From BOG-1155 sp050012495 (GTDB taxonomy: Bacteria > Desulfobacterota > Syntrophorhabdia > Syntrophorhabdales > WCHB1-27), in NCBI GenBank assembly GCA_050012495.1, contig JBEKHB010000009.1:20300-84299 (forward strand): 64,000 bases of DNA, written 5' to 3'. Made by a program: the position numbers and the translations under genes. Below are positions 1-8,964 of the stretch, in pieces. The notes beneath the pieces were generated by a model, which saw nothing but the letters and a program-made list of their open reading frames with translations, was not told where the DNA came from and did no database searches. Every line of letters begins with the position of its first letter. The stretch's first letter is position 1.

Positions 1-115
1 CAACGCGCCTCTTACCAAGATGTTCGGTTACTCGACCGATATCAGGTCCCTTTCGCAGGGCAGGGCCTCATTCAGCATGTATTTTTCCCATTACGACCGA
101 GTGGAGAATGAATAG
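1..115 (+). CDS. fusA: Elongation factor G, C-terminal fragment (cut by window edge)
   Basis: Read from base 2, the frame gives 37 codons ending at TAG 113-115. The peptide has the EF-G domain V tail pattern: KMFGYSTDIRSLSQGRASFS followed by MYFSHYDRV. EF-G is the GTPase that translocates tRNA and mRNA on the ribosome. Only the last helix and strand are visible, so this could be a standard FusA or a FusA2-type paralogue; the tail alone does not decide. Its stop overlaps the birA start by 8 nt (ATGAATAG), so the two are probably co-transcribed and translationally coupled. Confidence 0.85.
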   Translation, partial: NAPLTKMFGYSTDIRSLSQGRASFSMYFSHYDRVENE

Positions 116-1073
116 GGCAGGGGAGGTCCTCGGTTTTTTGCGGGAGGGGTCCGGCTATGTCTCGGGGGACCTCATAGCCTCGCGGCTCTCCATCAGCAGG
201 ACCGCCGTCTGGAAAATCCTCAGACAGCTCGGCCGGATGGGCTACGCGTATGATGCGCTGAAAGGGAAAGGATACCGGCTCACAGGTGCGCCCGACCGGC
301 TCTACCCCTGGGAGGTCGAGCGATATCTGGAGACGCGGTTTGTGGGGAGAGAGATTATCTACAAAGATTCCGTGGGCTCGACCAACGGCGTTGCCTTCGA
401 CCTGGCACTGGCCGGCTGCGGTGAAGGCACGTGTGTGATCGCGGAGACGCAAGGCGCCGGTCGGGGCAGGCTCCGCAGGCGTTGGCGTTCCCCTTACGGC
501 AAGAATATTTACGTGTCGTCTGTCTTGAGACCGGCCCTCCACACATCGGATGTTTCTCCTCTCACGTTCATCTCCTGCCTTGCCGCGTTCGACACCCTGA
601 CATCGATGGGTCTGGCGCCCACCCTCAAGTGGCCGAACGACGTGCTGGTGAACGGCAGGAAGATCTGTGGGACTCTCATCGAGCTCATCGTGGAACCGGA
701 TACGGTGCGCTTCGTGGTCATCGGCATAGGTCTCAACGTCAACATGAGCGAGGCCGATATGGATGAAGAGATCAGGGGCAAAGCGACGTCCCTTTTTCTC
801 GAGACCGGAAATTGCTTTGAAAGGGCTCGTGTTTGTGGCATGCTATTGAACAATCTCGAGAAGTACTACGAGGCGGTAAAAGGCCGGGGGGTCGATGAGA
901 TCTGCCGCCTGTGGGAAGAACGGGCAAATATCAGGGGTGTCTTTATGGAGATCGTACAGGCAGACAGGGTATATCGGGGCGTCTCCGAGGGCATCGGGAG
1001 GGATGGCGCTATGCTTCTGAGAGAAGAAAGCGGTGTAGTGACACGGGTGATAGCGGGCGATGTCAATTTCTAA
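108..1073 (+). CDS. birA: Bifunctional biotin--protein ligase / biotin operon repressor
   Basis: The 321-residue protein has the two-part architecture of group II BirA. An N-terminal winged helix (about residues 5-58, ISRTAVWKILRQL recognition-helix region) is followed by the ligase core. The biotinyl-5'-AMP loop GRGRLRRRW is at 118-126 and KWPNDV at 174-179; a small C-terminal beta domain follows (about 270-321). It activates biotin with ATP and transfers it to the BCCP subunit of biotin-dependent carboxylases, and the winged helix suggests it also represses biotin genes. No biotin synthesis genes are in the window. The ATG at 108 lies inside the end of fusA, and coaX starts 14 nt before the birA stop, so this is a tight operon. 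Confidence 0.93.
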   Translation: MNRAGEVLGFLREGSGYVSGDLIASRLSISRTAVWKILRQLGRMGYAYDALKGKGYRLTGAPDRLYPWEVERYLETRFVGREIIYKDSVGSTNGVAFDLALAGCGEGTCVIAETQGAGRGRLRRRWRSPYGKNIYVSSVLRPALHTSDVSPLTFISCLAAFDTLTSMGLAPTLKWPNDVLVNGRKICGTLIELIVEPDTVRFVVIGIGLNVNMSEADMDEEIRGKATSLFLETGNCFERARVCGMLLNNLEKYYEAVKGRGVDEICRLWEERANIRGVFMEIVQADRVYRGVSEGIGRDGAMLLREESGVVTRVIAGDVNF

Positions 1074-1857
1074 CACGCTTCTCGTCATCGATATCGGGAA
1101 TACGAACGTTGTCTTCGGCGTGTACAGGGACGACACGCTCATCAACCATTGGCGGCTCAGCACGGTGCTCCACAAGACAGTCGACGAATACGCCATGCTC
1201 CTTGAGAGCCTCCTTGCCTTTGAGAAACTGAGGCTGGCCGATATAGAGAGCGCAATCATCTCGTGCGTGGTCCCGCCCCTTCTCATTTCTTTCAAAATGA
1301 TGTGCTGCAAATACATCGGCATCGAGCCGATAGTCGTAGAGCCGGGCATAAAGACGGGCATGCCCATCCTGTACGAAAACCCGCAGGAAGTGGGGGCGGA
1401 CCGAATCGTCAATGCGGTGGCGGGCTACGAGAAGCACAGAAAAGCCTTGATTATTGTGGATTTCGGCACGGCTACCACGTTCGACTACGTAACGCCGAAA
1501 GGCGAATACGCGGGAGGGGCCATCGCCCCCGGCGTCATGATCTCCATGGAGGCCCTGTTCGAGCGCGCGTCGAAGCTGCCGAGGGTCGAGCTGGTAAAAC
1601 CGAAAGAGATCATCGGAAAGAATACGGTCAACGCCATGCAAGCCGGGATCGTGTACGGCTATATCAGTCTCGTTGACGGCATCGTGGTGCGGATGAAGGA
1701 AGCGGTAGCGACGAAGCCCCGCGTCATAGCCACCGGCGGTCTAGCAAATCTCATCTACCGGGAATCCCAAAGCCTTGACGAGGTCGATGAGCTCCTCACG
1801 CTGAAGGGGTTGAAAATACTCTACGAAAAGAACAAAGACTTCCATAAGTTCAAATGA
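1060..1857 (+). CDS. coaX: Type III pantothenate kinase
   Basis: CoaX phosphorylates pantothenate in the first step of coenzyme A synthesis. It uses an ASKHA fold and is not feedback-inhibited by CoA. The 265-residue length is normal. The phosphate-1 motif DIGNTNVVFG is at 11-20, GADRIVN at 112-118 and the phosphate-2 motif DFGTATT at 134-140. It overlaps birA by 14 nt; birA-coaX pairing is common in bacteria and sometimes occurs as a fusion. A short run of three ACGAGGG-like units follows the stop, with no terminator. Confidence 0.95.
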   Translation: MSISNTLLVIDIGNTNVVFGVYRDDTLINHWRLSTVLHKTVDEYAMLLESLLAFEKLRLADIESAIISCVVPPLLISFKMMCCKYIGIEPIVVEPGIKTGMPILYENPQEVGADRIVNAVAGYEKHRKALIIVDFGTATTFDYVTPKGEYAGGAIAPGVMISMEALFERASKLPRVELVKPKEIIGKNTVNAMQAGIVYGYISLVDGIVVRMKEAVATKPRVIATGGLANLIYRESQSLDEVDELLTLKGLKILYEKNKDFHKFK

Positions 1858-1890
1858 CGAGGGACGAGGGACGAGGGAAAGAGCGGACGC

Positions 1891-2571
1891 TCACACATCT
1901 CCTTCTTCCGCGTCGGCGAGCGTTTTTTCCCGGCGCGCTGTCCGCTCGATGGCATAGATCCTGCGGGCCAGGGCCTGCTCGAACCGGCCCGTCGCCCTTT
2001 TGAATTCAGCCACGGCAAAGCGGAGTCTTCCCTTACCGTATGAGGTTCTGAGGAGCGTGGCATCGACCGTATACTCCTCCCCGGCCACATAGAAGCGGAG
2101 TTTCACAGGGACGCCCGCTTCAAGGGGAATAGACCTGTCATGGCCGAATCTCACGCCGCCGAGCGATATATCGGCAATGGTTGCCTTCTCGTCACACACA
2201 TAGAGATCGAGGCGGCTCATGGGGGTCGGCACGACGCGGTAGCACGTCCTTACGCTATATGAGGCCGGGTCGGCTTTTCTGCTGACGAGGAGGGCCTGCA
2301 CCTGCCTGCCCGGGACCGCCCGGTAGTCATCGAGATATGAGGTAATTGCGGCAGGAAAACCATAGCGCGCCGGCCCGTCTTTCTCCTCCACGAGATAGGT
2401 CACCGTGATCTCTCCGCCGCACACCCGGCTGTCGATAGGGGGCGTCGTCTGGGTGAGCACGAGGGTATCGCCGCTCACCTCATAGACCATCGAGTCCATC
2501 ACCAGTATATCCCTCCTCCGATGGTCCGTCTCCACGACGATCTTCACACTGAGTCCCGGCACAACCCCCAT
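1891..2571 (-). CDS. PilZ-domain protein, probable c-di-GMP effector (YcgR-like)
   Basis: The 226-residue soluble protein has an N-terminal beta-rich region (about 1-100) resembling the YcgR N-domain and a C-terminal PilZ domain. The c-di-GMP-binding signature is intact: RTCYR (RxxxR) at 108-112 and DISLGG (D/N-x-S-x-x-G) at 134-139. Proteins of this shape couple c-di-GMP to motility or surface polysaccharide, but no flagellar, pilus or EPS genes lie beside it, so the target is unknown. It converges with coaX. There is no clear Shine-Dalgarno sequence before the ATG at 2571; a downstream GTG start cannot be excluded. Confidence 0.8.
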   Translation of the reverse strand: MGVVPGLSVKIVVETDHRRRDILVMDSMVYEVSGDTLVLTQTTPPIDSRVCGGEITVTYLVEEKDGPARYGFPAAITSYLDDYRAVPGRQVQALLVSRKADPASYSVRTCYRVVPTPMSRLDLYVCDEKATIADISLGGVRFGHDRSIPLEAGVPVKLRFYVAGEEYTVDATLLRTSYGKGRLRFAVAEFKRATGRFEQALARRIYAIERTARREKTLADAEEGDV

Positions 2572-2630
2572 AATAGAGTTGTTCGGATAAAGCGGCCGGG
2601 ACTTAAAAGTTTAACGTCTGCTTCGGCATT

Positions 2631-2742
2631 ATTTCCGGAAGATATATGCTGGCATAATTAAGAGACCTTATTGCGCTGATACAGTTATTAATAGCGACTA
2701 TTTACGATATATGACGTGGTACGAGTTCATTTATTTCCGGAA
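2631..2742. promoter_or_regulatory. Paired ATTTCCGGAA boxes, candidate operator
   Basis: ATTTCCGGAA occurs at 2631-2640 and again at 2733-2742. Each copy contains the 8-bp palindrome TTCCGGAA, and the two are 102 bp apart start to start, close to ten helical turns. The second copy ends 7 bp before the -35 box at 2750. The position fits a regulator that binds both sites, and the FCD-type GntR protein at the end of the same operon is an obvious candidate. That link is inference only. Confidence 0.35.
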
Positions 2743-2749
2743 ATTTTTA

Positions 2750-2777
2750 TTGACATATTACTCCGGCCTATTATAGG
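2750..2777 (+). promoter_or_regulatory. Sigma-70-like promoter for the ABC transporter operon
   Basis: TTGACA at 2750-2755, a 16-bp spacer and TATAGG at 2772-2777 (TATTAT at 2769 is an alternative -10). It sits about 130 bp upstream of the binding-protein start and directly after the second ATTTCCGGAA box. Confidence 0.5.
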
Positions 2778-2908
2778 ATCAATTAGGTGAGACAAAGAAA
2801 AGAGGTATGAGACCTGTGGCCCCGGATAGGCTGTTTTGCCCGATGCGGTGACCACATCGGATCTGATTTTGATCGGATGTGCATTCTATACCGGAAAGGA
2901 GTAAAGCT

Positions 2909-4117
2909 ATGAAGAAATCCCTTTGTTGTGTGGTCCTTTCAACCCCTATTGTGATGATATTGCTTGTAGCCGGCGTCATGGCTGCTTCCGCGCCCCAGAC
3001 GATTCCGGTGGGGGTCGTCGTTTCCCTGAGCGGCTTTGACTCCAACAACGGGACACAGGGAAAGGCCGGGTTTGAGCTTGCTGCGGAGGACATCAACCGG
3101 ACAGGGGGCGTATACGTGAAGCAGTATAACAAGAAGATCCCCCTTGAGCTCATCATCCAGGACATGGAATCAGATCGAAACAAGGCGATAAGCAGGATGG
3201 AATGGCTCTACACGTCGAAGAAGGTTGTTGCCTACGTCGGGATGACGCTCATCAATGCGGGTCAGGGCGTGGCGGAAAAAAATAGAGTGCCCGCTATCGT
3301 CCTTGCGTCGCCGGTACAGGCGGCTCATGACCGAGGACTCCGGTACTGGTTTTCGCCGGTCGGCAAATCGCCGGACCTCGCCAGGGTTATGTTTGATTTG
3401 CTCGACAGCGTCCCGGAAAAAGAGAGACCTAAGACGGCAGCTATCTTTCAGGAGAACAGCGAGTATGGTGTGGAGCAAGCAGAGTACTTCAAGAAAGAAG
3501 CAGTCAAGCGAGGCTGCAAGGTTGTTGCCTTCGAGAAGTATAGCCCCATGTCGAAGGACTTGAGTCCCCTCATCCTCGCGGCGAAGAACGCCGGTGCGGA
3601 AGCACTGCTGACGAATCCCGTCACCCCCGATGCCATGTTGATGATGAGGCAGATGAAAGAACTGGATTACAACCCTAAGGCGCTTGTCGTCATCCGGGGC
3701 GCCAACGATCTTTCGTGGGGCAAGGCCATGGGACCCATGGGCGATTATGCGGTGATCACGAGTTTCTGGCATCATGGCGTGAAGTATCCCGGCGTCGACA
3801 AACTTAATGCCGCCCACCGGGCCAAGTTTGGGAGACCGGCCGATATAGAGACAGGCAATGCCTATGCCTCAATCCAGATCCTGGCAGACGCAATTGAAAG
3901 GGCGGGAACCCTGGACACGACCAAACTGAGGGATGCCATAGCAGCGATCGACGTGATGACCGTCATTGGGAAAGTGAAGTTTAACGCCAACGGCACGGCA
4001 GTGAGTCCCTGTCCGGCCCTCGTGCAGTGGGTAGGAGGACAACAGAAACTGATATGGCCCAAGGAGTTTAGAGAGAGCTCCTACGTCTACCCGATGCCTC
4101 CCTGGACGAACCGCTAG
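2909..4117 (+). CDS. ABC transporter substrate-binding protein, LivK/branched-chain amino acid type
   Basis: The protein is a periplasmic type I binding protein (Peripla_BP_6). The ATG at 2909 is chosen because AAAGGAG at 2896-2902 is correctly spaced and the product then begins with a signal peptide: MKK, a hydrophobic stretch and a small-residue cleavage region near MAASA. About 402 residues is typical. After the signal come the first lobe (IPVGVVVSLSGFDSNNG), the AAEDINRTGGV helix and the usual two-lobe pattern. Liv-type binding proteins take amino acids but also aromatic acids, amides and urea. The flavoprotein trio downstream suggests an organic acid or aromatic ligand rather than leucine; this is inference. 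First gene of the 2.9-11.8 kb operon. Confidence 0.85.
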   Translation: MKKSLCCVVLSTPIVMILLVAGVMAASAPQTIPVGVVVSLSGFDSNNGTQGKAGFELAAEDINRTGGVYVKQYNKKIPLELIIQDMESDRNKAISRMEWLYTSKKVVAYVGMTLINAGQGVAEKNRVPAIVLASPVQAAHDRGLRYWFSPVGKSPDLARVMFDLLDSVPEKERPKTAAIFQENSEYGVEQAEYFKKEAVKRGCKVVAFEKYSPMSKDLSPLILAAKNAGAEALLTNPVTPDAMLMMRQMKELDYNPKALVVIRGANDLSWGKAMGPMGDYAVITSFWHHGVKYPGVDKLNAAHRAKFGRPADIETGNAYASIQILADAIERAGTLDTTKLRDAIAAIDVMTVIGKVKFNANGTAVSPCPALVQWVGGQQKLIWPKEFRESSYVYPMPPWTNR

Positions 4118-4145
4118 TCGTTTCAAGGGTGAAAAAGGGGATGGA

Positions 4146-4877
4146 ATGGCTCTCCTGGAAGTAAAGGGCTTGTCCAAATCGTTTGGCGGGCTGGCCGTCC
4201 TTTCCGACATCGATCTCCGCGTGGCCGAGAAAGAGATCGTAGGCCTGATAGGCCCTAACGGATCAGGAAAGTCGACCTTGTTCAACACGATCATGGGCTC
4301 TCTGAAGCCCGACGGGGGAAGCGTCCTGTTCCGGGGTCGGGAGATCGCCGGCCTCAAGCCACATCAGGTCTGCAAGCAGGGCATCGGCAGGACTTTCCAG
4401 CTTACCAGGCCGTTTAACCGCATGACATGTCTGGAGAACGTCATGGTGGGGAGGTCCTTCGGGTCCGGTCCGGTGTGCAGCCTCAAGGAGACCAGGAGCG
4501 AGGCCCGGGAGGTACTCTCCTCCGTTGGTCTTTTGGAAAAGCAGAACACGGTCGCTTCGGCTCTCAATCTGATCGAACGTAAGCGACTGGAGTTGGCAAA
4601 GGCACTGGCCACCCACCCTAAACTGTTGTTGCTGGACGAGATTATGGCCGGCTTAAACCCGATGGAGGTCCGGATGGCCGTCAGACTGATCCTCCGGATC
4701 AATGATTCAGGGGTCAGTGTCATCATTGTCGAGCACGTGATGAAGGTGCTGTTAGGTATTTCGATGAGGGTCGTGGTGCTGGACGCAGGGAGAAAGATCG
4801 CGGAAGGCGCACCTCGTGACGTGGTGTCGAACCGCGACGTGATAGAGGCGTACCTTGGAACGGACATCCATGCTTGA
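4146..4877 (+). CDS. livG: ABC transporter ATP-binding protein, LivG type
   Basis: This is one of two cytoplasmic ATPases of the importer. Walker A GPNGSGKST is at 37-45 and Walker B is LLLLDEIMAGLNP; the H-loop is IIVEHVMK. The signature is divergent: LNLIERKRLELAKAL replaces a canonical LSGGQ. This is seen in some LivG-like proteins and need not mean loss of function. The 243-residue length is normal. A GGGGATGGA ribosome-binding region precedes the ATG. It overlaps the next ATPase gene by 8 nt. Confidence 0.88.
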   Translation: MALLEVKGLSKSFGGLAVLSDIDLRVAEKEIVGLIGPNGSGKSTLFNTIMGSLKPDGGSVLFRGREIAGLKPHQVCKQGIGRTFQLTRPFNRMTCLENVMVGRSFGSGPVCSLKETRSEAREVLSSVGLLEKQNTVASALNLIERKRLELAKALATHPKLLLLDEIMAGLNPMEVRMAVRLILRINDSGVSVIIVEHVMKVLLGISMRVVVLDAGRKIAEGAPRDVVSNRDVIEAYLGTDIHA

Positions 4878-5586
4878 ACTGCGACAGGTCGACGTGCATC
4901 GGCGAGATGTCCGGATTCTCTGGTCTGTCTCGCTTCGAGTGGAAGACGGTAAGATTGTCGCGCTGCTGGGCCCGAACGCCGCGGGGAAAACCACCCTTCT
5001 CATGACCATATCCGGATTGATCAAGCCTTCAAAAGGGACGGTCTTTTTTGAGGGTAATCAGATTGACAGGCAGCCTGTGCACCGGATCGTGGAACTTGGA
5101 GTGAGCATGGTTCCTGAAGGAAGGCGGTTGTTTCCCGAGATGAGTGTTTTTGAAAACCTCGAGCTCGGGGCCTTTACCCCGAAGGCGCGGGCACGAAAGG
5201 AGCAGACCGCCGAGGAAGTCTTCAAGGTTTTTCCCGTCCTTAAAGAGAGGAGCGCCCAAATGGCGGGCACCCTGAGCGGAGGGGAACAACAAATGCTGGC
5301 TATCGCCAGGGCGTTGATGTCCAGGCCGAAGCTGCTGCTCATCGACGAGCTCTCCTGGGGGCTGTCGCCGAAGATCATAAAAGATATTTCGGAGACCATC
5401 GTACGGATCAACAAAACAACGGGGCTGACTATTGTTATGGTGGAGCAGAACGTCGCCCTGTCTCTTGAGATGGCAGACTATGCCTATATTCTTGAAAATG
5501 GCCGCATTGTGGGGATGGGGGAAGCCGCCCGGCTTCGCGAGAGCGAGCAGGTCAAGAATGCCTACCTGGGTTTAGGGGACGCATAA
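4870..5586 (+). CDS. livF: ABC transporter ATP-binding protein, LivF type
   Basis: Second ATPase of the importer. The ATG at 4870 (MLELRQVDVHR) is preferred over an upstream TTG at 4855 because it matches the family start and sits inside the livG stop. Walker A is GPNAAGKTT, the signature LSGGEQQMLAIARAL and Walker B LLLIDELSWGLSP. About 238 residues is the usual LivF length. Its TAA shares one base with the ATG of the permease gene, so the four transporter genes are translationally coupled. Confidence 0.88.
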   Translation: MLELRQVDVHRRDVRILWSVSLRVEDGKIVALLGPNAAGKTTLLMTISGLIKPSKGTVFFEGNQIDRQPVHRIVELGVSMVPEGRRLFPEMSVFENLELGAFTPKARARKEQTAEEVFKVFPVLKERSAQMAGTLSGGEQQMLAIARALMSRPKLLLIDELSWGLSPKIIKDISETIVRINKTTGLTIVMVEQNVALSLEMADYAYILENGRIVGMGEAARLRESEQVKNAYLGLGDA

Positions 5587-6434
5587 TGGCGCAGATTATT
5601 GCCTACGGGATCATTACGGGTGCATTCTATGGTCTGGCGGCCATCGGACTCTCCCTCGTATTCGGCGTCATGAGGCATCTCAATATAGCCCACGGCTCTC
5701 TCCTGATGGTCGGCGGCTTCACCGCCTACTGGGCCTTCAACCTGCTGCATCTGGACCCCTTTCTCTCCATCCCCCTGGTAATGGCCATTCTGTTCCTCCT
5801 CGGGGCGGCCCTTTACAAAGGCCTCTTTTCGCACCTGGATAAACTACCCGAGGGTCAGAAAATTGACAATTCCATGTTGGTTGGTTTTGGGCTCATCTGG
5901 ATCATGGATAACCTCGCAACCATGCTATGGACATCCGACGTGCGTGCCATCACGCCCTCTTACACGGGCAAGGTCTGGCATGTTTTTCCCGGAGTTCGAC
6001 TGCCTTTGGTGGGTTTGGCCATCGTTGCTCTCGCGGTCCTCGTCATCTTTTCCCTGCACTTTCTCCTCACGAGAACGTATTTCGGAAAGGCGGTAAGGGC
6101 CACCGCGCAGGATAGAGAAGCTGCCAACCTCATGGGGATCAACGTGGAACGGACGTACCTGATGTTTTTTGCCCTGAGCGCCGCTCTCGCCGGGATTGCC
6201 GGCGTGGTGAGTGCCGTCAACTATTCTGTTTATCCTACGGTTGGCTTCGAATGGCTCCTGAAAGCGATCATCGTCCTTGTGCTCGCAGGTGTCGGAAGGA
6301 TTGGCCGGGTTTTTGGCGCCGGCCTGCTATTGGGGCTCGCAGAAGGGATAAGTGTCTATTTCGTCGGTCCGGCTTACCGGGAGGTTGTCGGGCTCGTCAT
6401 GTTTATTCTGGTCCTCTTGAGAAGGTCCGCTTAG
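5586..6434 (+). CDS. livH: ABC transporter permease, LivH type
   Basis: A 282-residue polytopic inner-membrane protein with about eight hydrophobic segments, starting with GIITGAFYGLAAIGLSLVFG, a typical LivH first helix. The conserved EAA-like cytoplasmic loop ATAQDREAANLMGINVER contacts the ATPases. It forms the membrane channel with the following LivM-type gene. The ATG overlaps the livF stop by one base. Confidence 0.88.
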   Translation: MAQIIAYGIITGAFYGLAAIGLSLVFGVMRHLNIAHGSLLMVGGFTAYWAFNLLHLDPFLSIPLVMAILFLLGAALYKGLFSHLDKLPEGQKIDNSMLVGFGLIWIMDNLATMLWTSDVRAITPSYTGKVWHVFPGVRLPLVGLAIVALAVLVIFSLHFLLTRTYFGKAVRATAQDREAANLMGINVERTYLMFFALSAALAGIAGVVSAVNYSVYPTVGFEWLLKAIIVLVLAGVGRIGRVFGAGLLLGLAEGISVYFVGPAYREVVGLVMFILVLLRRSA

Positions 6435-6446
6435 AGGGAGACGCGC

Positions 6447-7391
6447 GTGGAGTACGGCGGGAAGGGGTTTGTCGTTTCGGGGATCGTCGTTGCCGTGCTC
6501 ATCGTGTTCCCGCTGACCCTGGGCACGGAACATACGCTCAATCTGTTTGTCATGCTCTTCATCACGATTATTCTCGCCCACGGTTGGAACATGCTGGGGG
6601 GTTACGGCGGGCAGATCAGCCTGGGGAATGCGGCGTTTTTCGGTGTAGGGCTGCTCAGCTTCCATTTTTTGGCCTGGAACGCGGGCCTTCCCGTCTACAT
6701 TGCGTTGCCTGCGGGTGGGGTCTCAGGGGTTGTTCTGGCCAGTTTCATCGGGATTCCGGCGCTTCGGCTCAAGGGAATCTACTTCGCTATCGGCACCCTG
6801 GCCCTGGCGGAAGCGCTCCGGATCACCTATGGCAACTTGTTCCCGGCGACCCTCTATATACCTACCGTCCAGATCACTACCTATACGCTTCTGTCGCGCT
6901 ACTACATGGGCCTGGCAACAGCAGTCTTTATCCAGGGTGCGGCGTACTGCATTATCAAATCCAAAATTGGGCTGGCGATGAAGGCGATCCGGGATGACGA
7001 CGAGGCGGCTGACACGCTGGGGGTCAATTTATTCAAATACAAGTTTCTGGCGCTGGTATTCAATAGTTTTTGTTGCGGCCTTGCAGGCGGAATTTATGCC
7101 TACTACCAGACGTCGATTTACCTCACCGTACCGTTCAGCCCTCAGTGGACATTCGAGCCGCTCGTAGCCGCCGCTGTCGGGGGGGCGGGAACGCTGCTGG
7201 GTCCCGTGATCGGTTCGGTCTTCCTGATCATACTCACGGAGACCTTTGCATTGTATTTAGGAAAAGGGTACCTCATCATTTTCGGAGCCCTGTTCATATT
7301 TGTGGTGCTTTTCTTTCCGGGAGGGCTGGTCGGGACCTGGCCGAGGGTCGGGATGTTTTTGGGGTTCCGAAGACGCGCAACGAAGGATTGA
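6447..7391 (+). CDS. livM: ABC transporter permease, LivM type
   Basis: A 314-residue polytopic protein with the LivM core: GWNMLGGYGGQISLGNAAFF near residues 50-70, the cytoplasmic loop KAIRDDDEAADTLGVNLFKYK, and a C-terminal GGAGTLLGPVIGS. The start is GTG at 6447 behind AGAGGGAGA. It completes a full five-gene importer. The flavoprotein gene begins 64 nt later, so co-transcription is likely. Confidence 0.88.
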   Translation: MEYGGKGFVVSGIVVAVLIVFPLTLGTEHTLNLFVMLFITIILAHGWNMLGGYGGQISLGNAAFFGVGLLSFHFLAWNAGLPVYIALPAGGVSGVVLASFIGIPALRLKGIYFAIGTLALAEALRITYGNLFPATLYIPTVQITTYTLLSRYYMGLATAVFIQGAAYCIIKSKIGLAMKAIRDDDEAADTLGVNLFKYKFLALVFNSFCCGLAGGIYAYYQTSIYLTVPFSPQWTFEPLVAAAVGGAGTLLGPVIGSVFLIILTETFALYLGKGYLIIFGALFIFVVLFFPGGLVGTWPRVGMFLGFRRRATKD

Positions 7392-7455
7392 AGCAGCCAA
7401 ATACGAGTATGAGTGACTGAATAGGAAGAAGAATGAGCGACTCGGGAGAGGGAAA

Positions 7456-8919
7456 ATGATTGAAGACGAACTGGTAAAGATCCTTGGTGCTGACGGCGTG
7501 GCCCGGGAGCGGGCGGCACGTGAGGCGTATAGCGCCGATATGAGCTTCGCCCATTCAATAATGCCGGATTGTGTGGCGAGACCGAGAAATGCCGAAGAGA
7601 TCGCAAAGATAGTGAAACTCGCCAACCTGACTTTGACCCCCCTTGTTCCCGTAAGCTCGGGGCCTCCCCACTTCCGAGGCGATACCGTGCCTGGCATGGG
7701 AGGGACGGTCATTGTCGACTTACGCGGGATGAAGAGCATTGTACGGGTGGACCGGCAGAACAAGACTGCCTTATGTGAACCAGGAACCACGTTTGCGGAG
7801 CTGCTGCCCGCCGTGGAGAAGGAGGGACTGAGGCTGAACATGCCTTTACTCCCGCGGAGATCGAAATCGGTGGTGGGGAGCCTGCTCGAAAGGGAGCCGG
7901 TAACCATGCCCGGGTACCACTGGGACATCGCGGACCCATTGGCCTGCGTTGAGGTAGTTTTCGGGACGGGCGATCTCTTCCGGACGGGATCGGCCGCGGG
8001 GCCAGGTACGCTGGAAGACCAGTGGGCGCGGGGACTGGCGCCAAATTACGCCGAGGGGCCGTCTCAGGCGTCCCTTCACAGGGTGATCCAGGGGGCGCAG
8101 GGCACGATGGGTATCGTGACGTGGGCTTCAATGCGATGCGAGCTGCTGCCCGAGCTTGAGGAACCTTTCATGGCCGGCTCGCCCCGCCTCGACACGCTCC
8201 TCGACCTGGTGCACTGGCTCATAAGACTCCGGCTGGTCGATGAGTGCTTTATAGTGAACAATACTAATCTGGCAGTAATCATGGCGGCGACCAGGCCCGA
8301 CGATTTTCATGAGCTGAAGTCGGCCCTGCCCCGGTGGATACTTTTCTTCACTATAGCCGGCTATACGTACATGCCTGAAGAAAGGGTCGACTACCAGACA
8401 AGGGACATGATGGATCTGAGCCGACGGGTGGCCGTGGCGCCGGCAAAAACAATGGCCGGGATCCCTGCCTCGGAGCTACTGAAAAAAGTGCGCCGGCCTT
8501 CCGATGAACCTTATTGGAAGCTGCGCCGCGAAGGAGGCTGCCAGGACATATGCTTCCTGACGCTCTATGATAAGCTCCCGGGGCTGGTTGCAGCCATGGA
8601 TGACCGGGCAGATGCCGGCGGCTGCCCCTCGTCACACCTCGGCGTCTACCTCCAGCCTCTCGTGCAGGGAAGCACCTGCCACTGTGAATTCAACCTGTTT
8701 TATGACCGTGAAAGCGCCAGGGAATCAGACCGGATTCGCGACTTGGTTGGAATCGCCACAAGAGACCTCATGGCCGGGGGGGCTTTTTTCTCGCGACCCT
8801 ACGGCGAAAACGCAAAGATCATCATGAACGGCGATGCGGCTACGTCGGCCGCGCTGGCGAAGGTTAAGGCCATCTTCGACCCGAATAACATCATGAATCC
8901 GGGAAAACTCTGTTTTTGA
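7456..8919 (+). CDS. FAD-binding oxidoreductase (VAO/PCMH fold), trio A first subunit
   Basis: The 487-residue protein has an N-terminal PCMH-type FAD domain (about 45-230; PVSSGPPHFRGDTVPGMGGTVIVDL is the FAD-pyrophosphate region, with GAQGTMGIVTW closing the domain). A C-terminal FAD-oxidase domain ends in DPNNIMNPGKLCF, the classic tail of the GlcD / D-lactate dehydrogenase / 4-cresol dehydrogenase family. The substrate is unknown. It lies between a Liv-type importer and an iron-sulfur protein, so electrons probably pass from its FAD to the Fe-S subunit. The gene at 21876-23333 is a paralogue in the same position of a second operon. Its ATG follows GGGAGAGGGAAA. Confidence 0.75.
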   Translation: MIEDELVKILGADGVARERAAREAYSADMSFAHSIMPDCVARPRNAEEIAKIVKLANLTLTPLVPVSSGPPHFRGDTVPGMGGTVIVDLRGMKSIVRVDRQNKTALCEPGTTFAELLPAVEKEGLRLNMPLLPRRSKSVVGSLLEREPVTMPGYHWDIADPLACVEVVFGTGDLFRTGSAAGPGTLEDQWARGLAPNYAEGPSQASLHRVIQGAQGTMGIVTWASMRCELLPELEEPFMAGSPRLDTLLDLVHWLIRLRLVDECFIVNNTNLAVIMAATRPDDFHELKSALPRWILFFTIAGYTYMPEERVDYQTRDMMDLSRRVAVAPAKTMAGIPASELLKKVRRPSDEPYWKLRREGGCQDICFLTLYDKLPGLVAAMDDRADAGGCPSSHLGVYLQPLVQGSTCHCEFNLFYDRESARESDRIRDLVGIATRDLMAGGAFFSRPYGENAKIIMNGDAATSAALAKVKAIFDPNNIMNPGKLCF

Positions 8920-8964
8920 GAAGAAGCATAGTTCAATGAAGCTTTGCGTAAGGAGGAGATGAAG

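Larger units (their letters stand above)
2572..2908. other. AT-rich divergent control region
   Basis: About 340 bp between the PilZ gene (minus) and the ABC transporter operon (plus) hold no plausible gene. The stretch is much more AT-rich than its surroundings. It contains two copies of ATTTCCGGAA and a sigma-70-like promoter, listed separately. The leader between the promoter and the binding-protein start is about 125 nt; I do not recognise a riboswitch in it. Confidence 0.6.

Noticed and set aside
1856..1878. Three ACGAGGG-like units after coaX
   Set aside because: Too short and simple to be called a functional repeat or CRISPR.
4146..4877. Inactive ABC ATPase because of a degenerate LSGGQ signature
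   Set aside because: Walker A, Walker B and H-loop are intact, and LNLIERKR-type signatures occur in other LivG-like proteins as I recall them.
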